Source: Amycolatopsis viridis
GTDB taxonomy: Bacteria > Actinomycetota > Actinomycetes > Mycobacteriales > Pseudonocardiaceae
Assembly (NCBI RefSeq): GCF_011758765.1
Contig: NZ_JAANOU010000001.1
Coordinates: 2,294,001 to 2,358,000 of the forward strand
DNA length: 64,000 bases
Direction: 5' to 3'
Shown: positions 1 through 10,748 of the stretch, one piece after another
Layout: each line of letters begins with the position of its first letter
Numbering within the stretch: position 1 is the stretch's first letter
The notes under the pieces: model-generated
What the model saw: only the letters and a program-made list of their open reading frames with translations
Told to the model about the DNA's origin: nothing
The model's database searches: none
Program-made: the position numbers and the translations under genes

Positions 1-2
1 GC

Positions 3-329
3 CTGGCGGCCGAGGCGCTGCGCCGCGACCACGCGATCGTGGTGCGGCTCGCGGGGGAGCTCGACCTGGCGACCGTGCCGCGGCTGCGGCAGGCCCTCGC
101 GGCTGCGCTCGCCGAGCGGCCCGCGTTGCTGGTGGTCGATCTGTCGGCCGTCGAGTTCCTGGCCGCCGCCGCGATCGGGGAGCTGGTGTCGGCCCGTCAG
201 GGCGGGCGAGGGGCCACCCCGATCCGCCTGGTGGCGACGCGCGCCGCGATCCGCCGGCCGCTGGAGATCACCGGCGTGACCCGGGAGATCCCGGTGTACC
301 CCACGGTGGGCCAGGCGCTGGCGGAGTGA
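3..329 (+). CDS. STAS-domain anti-sigma-factor antagonist, 5' end cut off by the window
   Basis: The open frame runs in from the window edge, so the true start lies upstream; the first in-frame GTG (39) is inside the domain. The visible ~108 residues form a STAS fold: a GELDLATV strand-helix start, the VVDLSAVEFL strand, and AAAIGELV where anti-anti-sigma factors normally carry a phosphorylatable Ser. Here that loop reads LAAAAIG, so the usual serine is not evident. STAS proteins of this family bind anti-sigma kinases and release sigma factors. The acceptor-site loss suggests a constitutive or non-phosphorylated variant. Family assignment is solid, partner unknown. Confidence 0.8.
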   Translation: MAAEALRRDHAIVVRLAGELDLATVPRLRQALAAALAERPALLVVDLSAVEFLAAAAIGELVSARQGGRGATPIRLVATRAAIRRPLEITGVTREIPVYPTVGQALAE

Positions 330-339
330 CCAGGCCTGG

Positions 340-699
340 TCAGTTCGGTGACCGGGGCGGCCCGGGAGCGCGGAGCGTGGAGAAGTCCGTGTCCAGTTCG
401 TCCTGCAGGAGGGCGGCGGCCCGGTGCACACTGCACGCCAGGTCCTCCGCCGCGGCGGCGGCCTCGTCGAGTGCCGCGAGCCGCGCGGTGCTGATGCCCG
501 GCCGGGCGCGGACGTCGCGCCGCCGGAGGTCCAGGATCCGGACGAACTCCCCGGCCTCGATCGCCATCTGCCGGAGCCGGCGCTCCCACGCTTCCTCGCT
601 GTCGCCGGGGCGCGCCCGGCCCTCATCCGTGGCGGGAAGCGGGATGCCGGGCATCCGCTGCCGCGCCGTGCTCGTGGGCTGCTCGGCGATATCCGTCAT
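340..699 (-). CDS. hypothetical protein, helical
   Basis: A 119-residue acidic and alanine-rich protein with no domain I recognise. Residues ~35-105 are rich in Glu, Arg, Ala and Leu with heptad-like spacing (EEAWERRLRQMA, then LAALDEAAAAAEDL), suggesting a helical bundle or coiled coil. The N-terminal 30 residues look disordered. It ends 11 bases from the stop of the convergent STAS gene. No signal peptide or membrane segment is visible. The codon third positions are G/C-rich in this frame, which supports it over its shadows in other frames, but the evidence is composition only. Confidence 0.55.
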   Translation of the reverse strand: MTDIAEQPTSTARQRMPGIPLPATDEGRARPGDSEEAWERRLRQMAIEAGEFVRILDLRRRDVRARPGISTARLAALDEAAAAAEDLACSVHRAAALLQDELDTDFSTLRAPGPPRSPN

Positions 700-834
700 A
701 ACCCCTCCACGGGTGGCTCACCACGACCGGCTGCCGCGCCGGGGTCCGGAGCGCTGTCCGCACCCTAACTCGAAATCCGGCTGATCGCCAAGGTTCCCGC
801 CCGGCCGGCGACTGCCGTCCACTTCGGACACCAA

Positions 835-866
835 ACCGGCCGGCGCCCGGTCGGGCGCCGGCCGGT
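835..866 (-). terminator. perfect hairpin downstream of copA
   Basis: Arms of 14 bases (ACCGGCCGGCGCCC and its complement) with a four-base GGTC loop lie 13 bp after the copA stop. There is no clear U tract, as is common in high-GC actinomycetes. It probably ends the copper operon transcript. Confidence 0.7.
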
Positions 867-878
867 GGTGACCGGTCC

Positions 879-3127
<2,249 letters not shown>

Positions 3128-3131
<4 letters not shown>

Positions 3132-4144
3132 CGCGACGCTCCTTCCGGTCCGTGGCCGTGCCCGTGGCCGGTACCCGGGTCCGCTGGTGCGGTCCCGGCC
3201 GTCGGCGCAGTGGACCCAGCAGGCCCCGTCGGCCCTGTCGGCGCGGTCGGCCCTGTCGGCGCTGTCGGCACGGTGAACTCGGCCGTGCGGACCGTGCCGT
3301 CGTGCTGGAAGTCCAGGAACAGCCGGTAGGTGCCCGCCGAGGGGGCTTCCGCGTAGAAGGTCACGGCGGGCCCGGGTTGCGTCTTCCCGTCGCCCGGGCT
3401 GCCGTCGGGGTGGACGTGGAGGTAGGCCAGGTCGCCTTCGCGCAGCGCCACCAGGTGCCCGTAGGCGCCCAGGTAGGGCTGCAGGTCGGTGACGTCGTGG
3501 CCGTCCTTGGTGACCGTGGCGGTGACCTTCGACGTGCCGCCCGGGGCCAGTTCGCCGTCCAGCCGCACTTCGTAGCCGTCCACCCGCGCGACGCGCGAGG
3601 GCTGGTAGGTCCGCGGCTGGAAGTCGCCGGCGGCGGCCAGGTCGACGCCCAGGGTCGTGGCCTCGCCCCCGGCCGGGGTGAAGTCGGCGAAGGCGCGGTA
3701 GCTGCCGGCGTCGGCCACGTCGAGCGGCACGGTCCAGGTGCCGTCCGCGGCCATCTCCGGGTGCACGTGCCGGAAGCCCGCGGTGTCGCGGCGCACCACG
3801 ATGAGGTGCATGCGCTTGTCGTGCTCCACGTCGAACGCGGTGACCGCGCTGCCGTCGGGTCCGGTGATCCGGAAGGCGAACTGGTTGGTGGTCCCGGCGG
3901 TCAGCATCGTGCTGGTGGGCGTGAGGGTGTAACCGCCCCTGGACGACGCCAGCCCGGCGGGCTGATCGGGGTGTGCGGTCTCCGCGACGGTGCCGCTGTG
4001 GCTGTCCCCGTGCGTGGCCTCCTCGGGGCCGCGCGTGCCGGCTTCGCCGGTGACGGGACCGACAGCGCTGCCGATCGCCCAGGCGCCACCGGCGACCAGG
4101 ACGAGCGCCGCACCGTAGGCGGAGAGCTTCCCTGCAGTGTTCAT
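3128..4144 (-). CDS. secreted or membrane-anchored His-rich protein of the copper operon
   Basis: 338 residues with an N-terminal hydrophobic segment (~8-28, a signal peptide or anchor). The body seems to be two related modules: each has an HL(I/V)-type strand followed by an HVHP motif ([15 protein letters not shown] and [16 protein letters not shown]), giving spaced His and Met residues suited to copper binding. The C-terminus is a low-complexity Thr-Ala-Pro-Gly tract (about residues 290-320) followed by a GHGHGHG run. Its position between copZ and copA, with a 4-bp overlap into copA, points to an extracytoplasmic copper chaperone or sequestering protein. The family has no name I can give with certainty; the role is inferred from context. 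Confidence 0.85.
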
Positions 4145-4168
4145 GACATTCCTGTCCTCGGGCTGCCG

Positions 4169-4375
4169 CTACGCGGTCAGCTGGTATCCGGCTTCCTCGA
4201 CGGCGGCGCGCACCGCGTCGGTGGTGAGTTCCTGCTCGCTGGTCACGGTGACCTTGCCGGTGGGCAGGTCCACGGCGACGCCGGTGACGCCGGGGATCTC
4301 GCCGACCTCCTCGCTCACCGAGCGCACGCAGTGCTCGCAGGTCATGCCGGTCACGGTGTAGGTCTGCTGGGTCAT
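4169..4375 (-). CDS. copZ: CopZ-like copper chaperone (HMA domain)
   Basis: A 68-residue single HMA domain, the normal size for CopZ. The metal loop MTCEHC (Cys at ~12 and 15) follows the first strand, and the C-terminal AGYQL is typical of the fold. CopZ proteins carry Cu(I) in the cytoplasm to the HMA domain of CopA or to the CsoR sensor. It lies 20 bp after csoR and 24 bp before the secreted copper protein, all on one strand, so it is almost certainly co-transcribed. Confidence 0.92.
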   Translation of the reverse strand: MTQQTYTVTGMTCEHCVRSVSEEVGEIPGVTGVAVDLPTGKVTVTSEQELTTDAVRAAVEEAGYQLTA

Positions 4376-4395
4376 CTGTCTCGTCCTTTCGATGG

Positions 4396-4677
4396 TCAGG
4401 AACGCACCAGCCGGGCGATGGCCTCGCTCGCCTCGCGCACCTTCGCGTCCGCCGTGTCGCCACCGGTGGCGATGGCCTCGGCCACGCAGTGCTTGAGGTG
4501 CTCGTCCATCAGGCCCAGCGACACCGATTGCAGGGCCTTCGTCGCCGCCGCGATCTGGGTCAGCACGTCGATGCAGTACTCGTCGTGCTCGACCATCCGC
4601 TGCAGCCCCCGGATCTGGCCCTCGATCCGGCGCAGCCGCGTGAGGTAGCCGTCCTTGTCGCTCGTGTAACCCCGCAT
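4396..4677 (-). CDS. csoR: copper-sensing repressor CsoR
   Basis: ATG 4677 gives a 93-residue protein, the usual CsoR length; the open frame extends upstream but across the operator, so the longer start is rejected. The all-helical fold has the [12 protein letters not shown] signature and the Cu(I) ligand triad: Cys35 (DEYCID), His60-equivalent (MDEHLKHC) and Cys64. CsoR tetramers bind GC-rich inverted repeats without copper and let go when Cu(I) binds. It is first in the operon, with its own operator 35-49 bp upstream, so it should be autoregulated. A second matching box near 56957 suggests a wider regulon. Confidence 0.94.
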   Translation of the reverse strand: MRGYTSDKDGYLTRLRRIEGQIRGLQRMVEHDEYCIDVLTQIAAATKALQSVSLGLMDEHLKHCVAEAIATGGDTADAKVREASEAIARLVRS

Positions 4678-4711
4678 GTCCTTCTCCTCACGTCCGCCGA
4701 CCTGATCTTTA

Positions 4712-4726
4712 TACCCTAGGGGGGTA
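4712..4726 (-). promoter_or_regulatory. CsoR-type operator of the copper operon
   Basis: The site reads TACCCTAGGGGGGTA, a slightly imperfect inverted repeat of TACCC(C) around a CTAG centre, 35 bp before the csoR start. GTA/TAC-flanked C and G runs of this kind are known CsoR targets. It matches the box at 56949-56965 in design. Confidence 0.8.
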
Positions 4727-4793
4727 GCCCAACTCAACCCTACCCCGGCACGGTATCCAAGCCGGAGACCGTGGCTCGGCCCATGGAACGGCA

Positions 4794-4825
4794 CCGGGGT
4801 GCGGAGTCCAACCTCCGCACCCCGG
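4794..4825 (-). terminator. perfect hairpin after the VOC gene
   Basis: Arms of 13 bases (CCGGGGTGCGGAG) around a TCCAAC loop lie just beyond the stop of the minus-strand VOC gene. It should end that transcript and keep it from reading into the csoR promoter. No U tract is present. Confidence 0.7.
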
Positions 4826-4832
4826 CCGGGCC

Positions 4833-5267
4833 TCAGTCGAGGCAGAACTCGTTGCCCTCGATGTCCTGCATCGGGATGCAGGACTCATTGACCCCGTCGG
4901 CGAGCAGGACCTGCACGCACACCGCGCCGAGCGCCTCCAGCCGGGCGCGCTCGGCCTGGAGCGCGGCGAGGCGCTCCTCGCCGGTGAGCCCGGTGCCGAC
5001 CCGCACGTCCAGGTGGACCCGGTTCTTGACGACCTTGCCCTCCGGAACCCGCTGGAAGAACAACCGCGGTCCCACCCCGGTGGGGTCGACGCAGGCGAAC
5101 GCCGCACCCTGGTGCTCGGGCGGCAGCGAGCGGTCGAACTCGGCCCACGAGGCGAACCCCGGCGGGGGCGGGGGCACCACGTACCCCAGTACTTCGCACC
5201 AGAACCGGGCGACCCGCTCGGGATCCGCGCAGTCGAAGGTGACCTGGAACTGTTTGATCGACGTCAT
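4833..5267 (-). CDS. VOC/glyoxalase-like domain protein
   Basis: A 144-residue single-unit VOC protein. It opens with a beta-strand and DCADPERVARFWCEVLGY, the usual 'x-x-x-P-x-x-x-x-x-F-W/Y' helix of glyoxalase-like proteins, has a poly-Pro turn (~31-36), and closes with the MQDIEGNEFCLD strand in which Glu is a typical metal ligand of the fold. VOC proteins include dioxygenases, antibiotic-binding proteins and lyases, so the substrate cannot be stated. It is separated from the copper operon by a strong hairpin and has no obvious partner. Confidence 0.85.
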   Translation of the reverse strand: MTSIKQFQVTFDCADPERVARFWCEVLGYVVPPPPPGFASWAEFDRSLPPEHQGAAFACVDPTGVGPRLFFQRVPEGKVVKNRVHLDVRVGTGLTGEERLAALQAERARLEALGAVCVQVLLADGVNESCIPMQDIEGNEFCLD

Positions 5268-5366
5268 CGCACCACCCTAATTTCGCCGTGGCACGGCTCG
5301 TCCCGGTGCTGCCGTGGCCACCCGGGGTACCGTGGGCGGGCACCCCCGGGCACGAGGAGCGCGACC

Positions 5367-5612
5367 ATGGACGCAGCGGGCGGGTTCGACCGCGACGCCT
5401 TCCGCGCGTTCGTGCGGGCGCACCACCCGGACGTGGGCGGCGACCCGGAGGTCTTCCGCGAGGGGTTGCGCCGGTTCCAGGCGGCCCGGGCCCGCCCCGC
5501 CGCGCGGGCCGGCCGCATCGTGTTCGTCCGGCGCCGCCGGGGTCTCGCGGGGCTGGTGCAGCGCTGGCAGGAGGCGAGCCGGCGCCGGCGGCGGCCACCA
5601 CGGGTGCGGTGA
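5367..5612 (+). CDS. small protein with HPD motif, J-domain-like
   Basis: An 81-residue basic protein. Residues ~8-40 (DRDAFRAFVRAHHPDVGGDPEVFREGLRRF) resemble helix II, the HPD loop and helix III of a DnaJ J-domain, but helix I is missing or very short. The C-terminal half is Arg-rich (VFVRRRRG and ARRRRRPP-like runs), suggesting nucleic acid or membrane association. HPD is the motif that stimulates Hsp70 ATPase, so a cochaperone-like role is possible but unproven. ATG 5367 follows a GAGGAGCG ribosome-binding region. The next gene starts 143 bp downstream. Confidence 0.65.
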   Translation: MDAAGGFDRDAFRAFVRAHHPDVGGDPEVFREGLRRFQAARARPAARAGRIVFVRRRRGLAGLVQRWQEASRRRRRPPRVR

Positions 5613-5755
5613 CCCCAGCCGGTGACGCCGGGTCGTCCGGAGCGGCGGGTCGCTCCGGTGTCGGCACCGCGGGCAACGGGTGACCGCCGCGGCACGGCGG
5701 CGGTGCCGGCGAAAATTCCGGCGAACCGCGGCGACCGGGACGTTACCCTGCCGGC

Positions 5756-6652
5756 GTGACCGTGCCCTTCTGTGATCTTCCGCTGGCCGAACGCATCGAG
5801 CGCGCCGAGGCGCGGCGCATCGCCGCGGCCACCGAAACCACGCGCCGGCGGGCAGGCCCGGCCGCCTTCGTGCGGCCCGTCGCCGGGGGAGTGGCGTGCT
5901 ACGCCGAGGACGGCTCGCCGTTGAACAAGGTCGCCGGGCTGGGTTTCGGCGGCCTGCCCGGCCCGCAGGCCCTGAGTGAGGTCGAGCTGGCCTTCGCGGC
6001 GTGCGGATCGCCGGTGCAGGTCGAGCTCGCCCACCTCGTCGATCCCGCGATCGGCGCACTGCTGACCACTCGCGGGTACCGGCTGGAGTCGTTCGGGAAC
6101 GTGCTCGGCCGCGCGCCCGGGGACGGTCCCGGCCGGGTGGTTCCACCGGGGATCGAGGTCCGGGCGAGCGGGGACGACGAGTTCGGCGCCTGGCTCGGCG
6201 TCGCCCTGGACGGGTTCACCAGCCCGGATACCGCGGGACCGCCGCACGAGGGATTTCCCCGCGCGGTGCTCGAACGCGCCCTGCGCGACCTCGCAACGCC
6301 GGGTCTCCGGCGTTACGTGGCGGTGTGCGACGGGGTGGTCGCCGGTGCCGCGAGCATGTCCGTGGAGGACGGGCTCGCGCAGTTCACCGGCGCGGCGACC
6401 CTCCCCGCGCACCGCGGCCGCGGGATCCAGACCGCGCTGCTGTCCGCCCGGCTCGCCGATGCCGCCGCGGCCGGCTGTGACCTCGCGGTGGTCACCACCG
6501 CACCGGCGTCGCGATCACAGCGCAACGCCCAGAGCTGCGGTTTCGGTCTGCTCTACACGCGCGCGATCCTCGTGCGGCCCCCGCACGAGGATGATCGGCC
6601 GAAAAAACACCGCCAGGATGTCGAATCCGGCGGTGCTCGATCGATGTGCTGA
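5756..6652 (+). CDS. GNAT-family N-acetyltransferase
   Basis: 298 residues starting at GTG 5756. The C-terminal half (~residues 150-275) is a GNAT fold: a GVVAGAASM strand, then the acetyl-CoA pyrophosphate loop HRGRGIQTALL and a following helix, and a late strand ending in RNAQSCGFGLLYTR, as in typical GNAT motif B. The N-terminal half looks like a degenerate second acetyltransferase module, common in this actinobacterial class. Substrate unknown. It lies upstream of the RibD-like gene with a 34-bp gap, so they may be co-transcribed. Confidence 0.85.
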   Translation: MTVPFCDLPLAERIERAEARRIAAATETTRRRAGPAAFVRPVAGGVACYAEDGSPLNKVAGLGFGGLPGPQALSEVELAFAACGSPVQVELAHLVDPAIGALLTTRGYRLESFGNVLGRAPGDGPGRVVPPGIEVRASGDDEFGAWLGVALDGFTSPDTAGPPHEGFPRAVLERALRDLATPGLRRYVAVCDGVVAGAASMSVEDGLAQFTGAATLPAHRGRGIQTALLSARLADAAAAGCDLAVVTTAPASRSQRNAQSCGFGLLYTRAILVRPPHEDDRPKKHRQDVESGGARSMC

Positions 6653-6686
6653 TGAAAGAGCAGGTCAGAACAACGAAGGAGTACTG

Positions 6687-7262
6687 ATGCGCACCCTGAT
6701 CAGCACCGCGTTCGTCTCACTCGACGGCGTCGTGGAGGCGCCCGGCGGGGAGCCGGGCTACCGCAACAGCGGCTGGACCTTCCAGGACATCGAGTTCGAC
6801 GCGGCCGCCTACGAGATCAAGGGCCGCGAGCAGGGCGAGGCCACGGCGATGCTGATGGGCCGGGTGTCCTACCAGGCGTTCGCGCCGGTCTGGCCGGGCA
6901 TGACCACCGAGTTCGCCGGCTACAACGCCATGCCCAAGTACGTGGTGTCGACCACGTTGAAGGAGGAGGACCTGGTCGGCAACTGGGGCGAGATCACCAT
7001 CCTCCGCTCCCTGGACGACGTCGCGGCGCTGAAGGAGACCGACGGTGGCCCGATCATCCTGCACGGCAGCGCGACCCTCAACCGGCACCTGTCCGACGCG
7101 GGCCTGATCGACCGCTACCACCTGCTGGTGTTCCCGCTCCTGCTCGGCGCCGGCAAGCGGCTGTTCAGCGACACCGACAAGGACAAGCAGCGCCTGGCGC
7201 TGCGGGAGAGCGAAGGCTACCGCAACGGCGTCCAGAAGCTGGTCTACGACGTCGTCCGCTGA
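6687..7262 (+). CDS. dihydrofolate-reductase-like (RibD C-terminal family) protein
   Basis: 191 residues from ATG 6687, which follows a GAAGGAG ribosome-binding site by six bases; the open frame extends further upstream but overlaps the acetyltransferase. It opens with LISTAFVSLDGVVEAPGG and shows the MLMGRVSY and KYVVSTTL strands of the RibD C-terminal/DHFR-like reductase family, ending with the LLVFPLLLGAGKRLF segment. These small proteins are NADPH-binding reductases of unknown substrate, widespread in actinomycetes. No pathway partner is adjacent. Confidence 0.88.
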   Translation: MRTLISTAFVSLDGVVEAPGGEPGYRNSGWTFQDIEFDAAAYEIKGREQGEATAMLMGRVSYQAFAPVWPGMTTEFAGYNAMPKYVVSTTLKEEDLVGNWGEITILRSLDDVAALKETDGGPIILHGSATLNRHLSDAGLIDRYHLLVFPLLLGAGKRLFSDTDKDKQRLALRESEGYRNGVQKLVYDVVR

Positions 7263-7315
7263 CCCACCGGGGCCGGGCGTTCCGCCCGGTTGCCGCCCGC
7301 GGACGGTGATCTGCT

Positions 7316-8131
7316 GTGATGGTGCCCGGGCCGGCGAGCCGACCGCCGGCCCGGACATCGGGCGTTTCTGGGGGTTCGTTGCCTGCCGTCAGCGTGATCA
7401 CGGCTGTCCACCACGGAGGTCACCACTACCTGCGGGAGGCCTACGCCTCGCTGCTTGCGCAGGAGCTGCCGCCGGGCTGGGTGTGGGAGTGGTGCCTGCA
7501 GGAGGACGGCGACACCGGTCTGGTGGCCGAACTGCTGCCCGACGACGACCGCATCTCGGCCGGCTCCGGGCTGCCCGCGCGCGCCGCGGTGGCCCGGACC
7601 ATGGCGCTGTCCCGGGCGACGGGTGAGATCGTGCGCACCCTCGACGCGGACGACGTGCTGCTGCCGGGCGCGCTGGCCCGCGACATCGAGGCGCTGGGCC
7701 GGGTCGCGTGGTGCACCTCGGCCTGCGTGGACCTGCTGCCGGACGGGACGCTGCGGCCCGGCCCGTTCGATCCGCCGGGCGGCCCCGTCGAGCCGGGCCG
7801 GTTCCACGCCGAGCAGCTGGACGACCGGTTGTCGGTGCAGGCCAACACCTTCGCCGCGCACACCGGGCTGGTCCGCGCCCTGGGCGGCTGGCCGGCGCTC
7901 ACCGGGGCGGAGACCGTCGGCCTGCTGCTCGCGGCCGAGGCGGTCGCGCCGGGGGAGTTCATCGCCGAGCCGAGCGTGCGGTACCGCAAGCACGACGCGC
8001 AGACCACGGCGGACGACCGGTACTGGGACAAGGCGGAGAGCGCGGCCCGGCTGGAGAACGTGCTGGCACGCGCGGAGGCACTGCGCCGCGCCGGCTGGCG
8101 CTGGACGCCGTCCGTCCACAGCGGACGCTAG
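7316..8131 (+). CDS. family 2 glycosyltransferase
   Basis: Up to 271 residues; the annotated GTG/ATG start is uncertain because TTG 7379, just before [13 protein letters not shown], sits behind a GGGGG run and would begin right at the GT-A fold. The sugar-nucleotide domain shows [22 protein letters not shown], an [15 protein letters not shown] helix and the [12 protein letters not shown] segment, where DAD is the metal-binding DxD motif. It lacks membrane segments, so it likely acts in the cytoplasm on an unknown acceptor. Its stop overlaps the convergent glnA stop by four bases (CTAG). Confidence 0.85.
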   Translation: MMVPGPASRPPARTSGVSGGSLPAVSVITAVHHGGHHYLREAYASLLAQELPPGWVWEWCLQEDGDTGLVAELLPDDDRISAGSGLPARAAVARTMALSRATGEIVRTLDADDVLLPGALARDIEALGRVAWCTSACVDLLPDGTLRPGPFDPPGGPVEPGRFHAEQLDDRLSVQANTFAAHTGLVRALGGWPALTGAETVGLLLAAEAVAPGEFIAEPSVRYRKHDAQTTADDRYWDKAESAARLENVLARAEALRRAGWRWTPSVHSGR

Positions 8132-9552
8132 ACGTCGTAGCTCAGCGCGAACTCGTAGGGGTGCGGGCGCAGCCGCAGCGGCGTGATCTCGGTGTCGCGC
8201 TTGAAACCGATCCAGGTGTCGATCACGTCCTCGGTGAACACGCCGCCCTCCAGCAGGAAGTCGTGGTCGGCCTCGAGCCGGTCGATCGCCGTCTCCAGCG
8301 ACGCCGGAACCTGCGCCACGTCGCGTGCTTCCTCCGGCGGCAGCTCGTAGAGGTCCTTGTCGATCGGTGACGGCGGCTCCAGCTTGTTGCGCACCCCGTC
8401 CAGCCCGGCCATCAGCATCGCGGAGAACGCCAGGTACGGGTTGCCCGAGGAGTCCGGGCAGCGGAACTCGATGCGCTTGGCCTTCGGCGAGGAACCGGTG
8501 ACCGGGATCCGCACGCACGCCGACCGGTTGCGCTGGGAGTACACCAGGTTGATCGGCGCCTCGAACCCCGGGACCAGCCGGTGGTAGGAGTTCGCCGTCG
8601 GGTTGGTGAACGCGAGCAGGCTCGGCGCGTGGTGCAGGATGCCGCCGACGTAGTGCCGGGCCAGGTCGGACAGCCCGCCGTAGCCGGACTCGTCGTAGAA
8701 CAACGGCCCGTTCTCGTCCCACAGCGACTGGTGGCAGTGCATGCCCGAACCGTTGTCGTTGAACAGCGGTTTCGGCATGAACGTCACCGTCCTGCCCTGC
8801 TCCCACGCGGTGTTCTTCACGACGTACTTGAACAGCTGCAGGTCGTCGGCGGCGTGCAGCAGGGTGTTGAACCGGTAGTTGATCTCGGCCTGGCCGCCGC
8901 TGCCGACCTCGTGGTGCGCCTTCTCCACCTCGATGCCCACGGCGGCGAGGTTGCGCGCCATCCGGTCCCGCAGGTCGGCGAAGTGGTCGCGCGGCGACAC
9001 CGGGAAGTAACCGGCCTTGAACGGGGTCTTGTAGCCGAGGTTGCCGCCGCCTTCCTCGCGGCCGGTGTTCCACCAGCCCTCGACCGAGTCGACCGCGTAG
9101 TACGCGGTGTTCTCCACGTTGCGGAACCGCACCGAGTCGAAGATGTAGAACTCCGCCTCCGGTCCGAAGAAGGCTCGGTCGGCGATCGTGGACTCGCTGA
9201 TGTACTCCTCGGCCTTGCGGGCGATGTTGCGCGGGTCGCGGCTGTAGGACTCCCGGGTGAACGGGTCGTGCACGAAGAAGTTCATCATCAGCGTCTTCTC
9301 GGTGCGGAACGGGTCGATCCGCGCCGTGTACGGGTCGGGCAGCAGCAGCATGTCCGACTCGTGGATGGACTGGAACCCGCGCACCGACGACCCGTCGAAC
9401 GCCACCCCCTCCTCGAACGCCGCGGCGTCGAAGGCCGCGGCCGGCACCGTGAAGTGCTGCATGATGCCGGGCAGGTCGCAGAACCGGACGTCGACGAACT
9501 CCACGTTCTCGTCGGCGATGAACCCCAGGACCTCTTCCGCGTTGCCGAACAT
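8128..9552 (-). CDS. glnA: type I glutamine synthetase
   Basis: A 474-residue glutamine synthetase, full length for GSI-beta. It makes glutamine from glutamate, ammonia and ATP in the cytoplasm. Visible: the DGSS loop (53-56), [11 protein letters not shown] (129-139) with metal-binding Glu residues, the ATP-binding GSGMHCHQS (268-276), RSACVRIP (343-350), and the adenylylation site in [10 protein letters not shown], Tyr402. The Tyr means activity is probably turned down by GlnE. It is transcribed alone, converging on the glycosyltransferase, and no nitrogen regulator or glnE is nearby. Confidence 0.96.
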   Translation of the reverse strand: MFGNAEEVLGFIADENVEFVDVRFCDLPGIMQHFTVPAAAFDAAAFEEGVAFDGSSVRGFQSIHESDMLLLPDPYTARIDPFRTEKTLMMNFFVHDPFTRESYSRDPRNIARKAEEYISESTIADRAFFGPEAEFYIFDSVRFRNVENTAYYAVDSVEGWWNTGREEGGGNLGYKTPFKAGYFPVSPRDHFADLRDRMARNLAAVGIEVEKAHHEVGSGGQAEINYRFNTLLHAADDLQLFKYVVKNTAWEQGRTVTFMPKPLFNDNGSGMHCHQSLWDENGPLFYDESGYGGLSDLARHYVGGILHHAPSLLAFTNPTANSYHRLVPGFEAPINLVYSQRNRSACVRIPVTGSSPKAKRIEFRCPDSSGNPYLAFSAMLMAGLDGVRNKLEPPSPIDKDLYELPPEEARDVAQVPASLETAIDRLEADHDFLLEGGVFTEDVIDTWIGFKRDTEITPLRLRPHPYEFALSYDV

Positions 9553-9620
9553 GGCGGGCTCCTTTGCGCTTCCGGAGGAGTTCCAGGGTCCTCGCGTCGC
9601 GAGGGAGGTTCAATGGGTGG

Positions 9621-10082
9621 ATGACATCCACACGGGTCACCGGGTTCGTGCGCGCGCCGCGCGCGGAGGTCTACCGGGCGCTGGTCGACGCCGCCGCCGT
9701 CGCGGTGTGGCGCGTGCCGAACGACATGACGAGCCGGGTGCACTCCTTCGAGGCGCGGGAGGGCGGCCGGTTCCGGATCTCCCTCGTCTACGACGACGCC
9801 GGCCGGGCGGGCAAGTCCGGCGCCCGCACCGACACCTATTCCGGTCGGTTCGCGGTGCTGGAACCCGGTCGGCGGGTCGTGGAGGTCATCGAGTTCGACA
9901 GTCCGGACCCGGCGTCGCGGGGCACGATGACCATGACGACCACCCTGGCCGACGCCGACGGCGGCACCGAGGTCGTGATCGAGCACGACGGCCTGCCGGC
10001 CTCGGTCGCCCCCGCCGACAACGAGACCGGGACCCGCATGGCGCTGGCCAAGCTCGCCGCGTTCGTCGAAAACCGGCCCTGA
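9621..10082 (+). CDS. SRPBCC / AHSA1-family protein
   Basis: 153 residues from ATG 9621, divergent from glnA; the longer upstream frame would run into the glnA promoter region. The START-like fold is seen in TGFVRAPRAEVYRALVDA, the WRVPNDM loop and GRFRISLVYDD strand, and a C-terminal helix ETGTRMALAKLAAFVE. The AHSA1 branch includes Hsp90 activators and many small ligand-binding or polyketide-cyclase-like proteins; the ligand is unknown. Its stop codon lies within the first unit of a 20-bp tandem repeat. Confidence 0.85.
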   Translation: MTSTRVTGFVRAPRAEVYRALVDAAAVAVWRVPNDMTSRVHSFEAREGGRFRISLVYDDAGRAGKSGARTDTYSGRFAVLEPGRRVVEVIEFDSPDPASRGTMTMTTTLADADGGTEVVIEHDGLPASVAPADNETGTRMALAKLAAFVENRP

Positions 10083-10128
10083 CCGGCACCCGCGGGCGCT
10101 GACCGGCACCCGCGGGCGCTGACCGGCA
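10081..10128. repeat. 20-bp direct tandem repeat, 2.4 copies
   Basis: The unit GACCGGCACCCGCGGGCGCT is repeated exactly at 10081 and 10101, with eight bases of a third copy at 10121. The first unit includes the last two bases of the SRPBCC stop. Each unit carries the palindromic CCCGCGGG, so the transcript could form short hairpins. Confidence 0.85.
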
Positions 10129-10134
10129 CTGCCC

Positions 10135-10656
10135 TCAGATCACGTACTGGGCGAAGGACTTGCGCACCTTGTTGACCTTCGGCAGCGCGACGGCCAGGCA
10201 GTAGCCCTGGCCGGGGTTCTTCGCGAAGAAGTCCTGGTGGTACTCCTCGGCCCGGTGGAACTCGCCCAGCGGCTCCAGCGTGGTGACGATCTCGCCGTCC
10301 CACCACTCGCTCGCGCGCTTGATCGCGGCCTCGAACTCGGCGCGCTGGGTGTCGTCGGCGTAGAACATCGCCGAGCGGTACTGGGTGCCGACGTCCGCGC
10401 CCTGGCGGTTGAGCTGACGGGGGTCGTGCAGCGTGAAGAACACGTCGAGGATGGCCTCGGCCGGGATCACCTCGGGGTCGAACGTGACCGCGACGGCCTC
10501 GGCGTGCCCGGTCCGTCCGGTGCAGACCTGCTCGTAGGTGGGCTGGGCCGTGTCACCGCCGGTGTAGCCGGACACCACGTCCTGCACCCCGCGCAGCGTC
10601 CGGTAGACCGCGTCCAGGCACCAGAAGCACCCGCCGGCCAGCACGAACGTCCGCAT
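10135..10656 (-). CDS. msrA: peptide methionine (S)-S-oxide reductase
   Basis: A 173-residue MsrA. The catalytic GCFWC motif lies at residues 9-13, followed by the GYTGG loop (~31-35) and YEQVCTGRTGHAEAV, all conserved; the C-terminal part has HRAEEYHQDFF. The enzyme reduces the S form of methionine sulfoxide in proteins with thioredoxin as donor. No msrB is adjacent. It converges on the SRPBCC gene, separated only by the tandem repeat, and lies 92 bp downstream of the ArsR regulator on the same strand. Confidence 0.95.
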   Translation of the reverse strand: MRTFVLAGGCFWCLDAVYRTLRGVQDVVSGYTGGDTAQPTYEQVCTGRTGHAEAVAVTFDPEVIPAEAILDVFFTLHDPRQLNRQGADVGTQYRSAMFYADDTQRAEFEAAIKRASEWWDGEIVTTLEPLGEFHRAEEYHQDFFAKNPGQGYCLAVALPKVNKVRKSFAQYVI

Positions 10657-10748
10657 CTCGCATCACCTCTCACCGCGTGGTCCGGATAGCCCGGCCTGCC
10701 CTCGGGCCAACCCCGGGTACCGGTCCAGTATTCCGCCGCCCGCACCGG

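Noticed and set aside
3132-4463. N-terminal extension of the copA frame
   Set aside because: Arg/His-rich translation in the wrong frame of the upstream copper genes; the ATG at 3131 with ATGA overlap begins the real protein.
7244-9640. 798-codon minus-strand frame over glnA
   Set aside because: Arg-rich shadow frame of glnA, no domain, conflicts with a certain gene.
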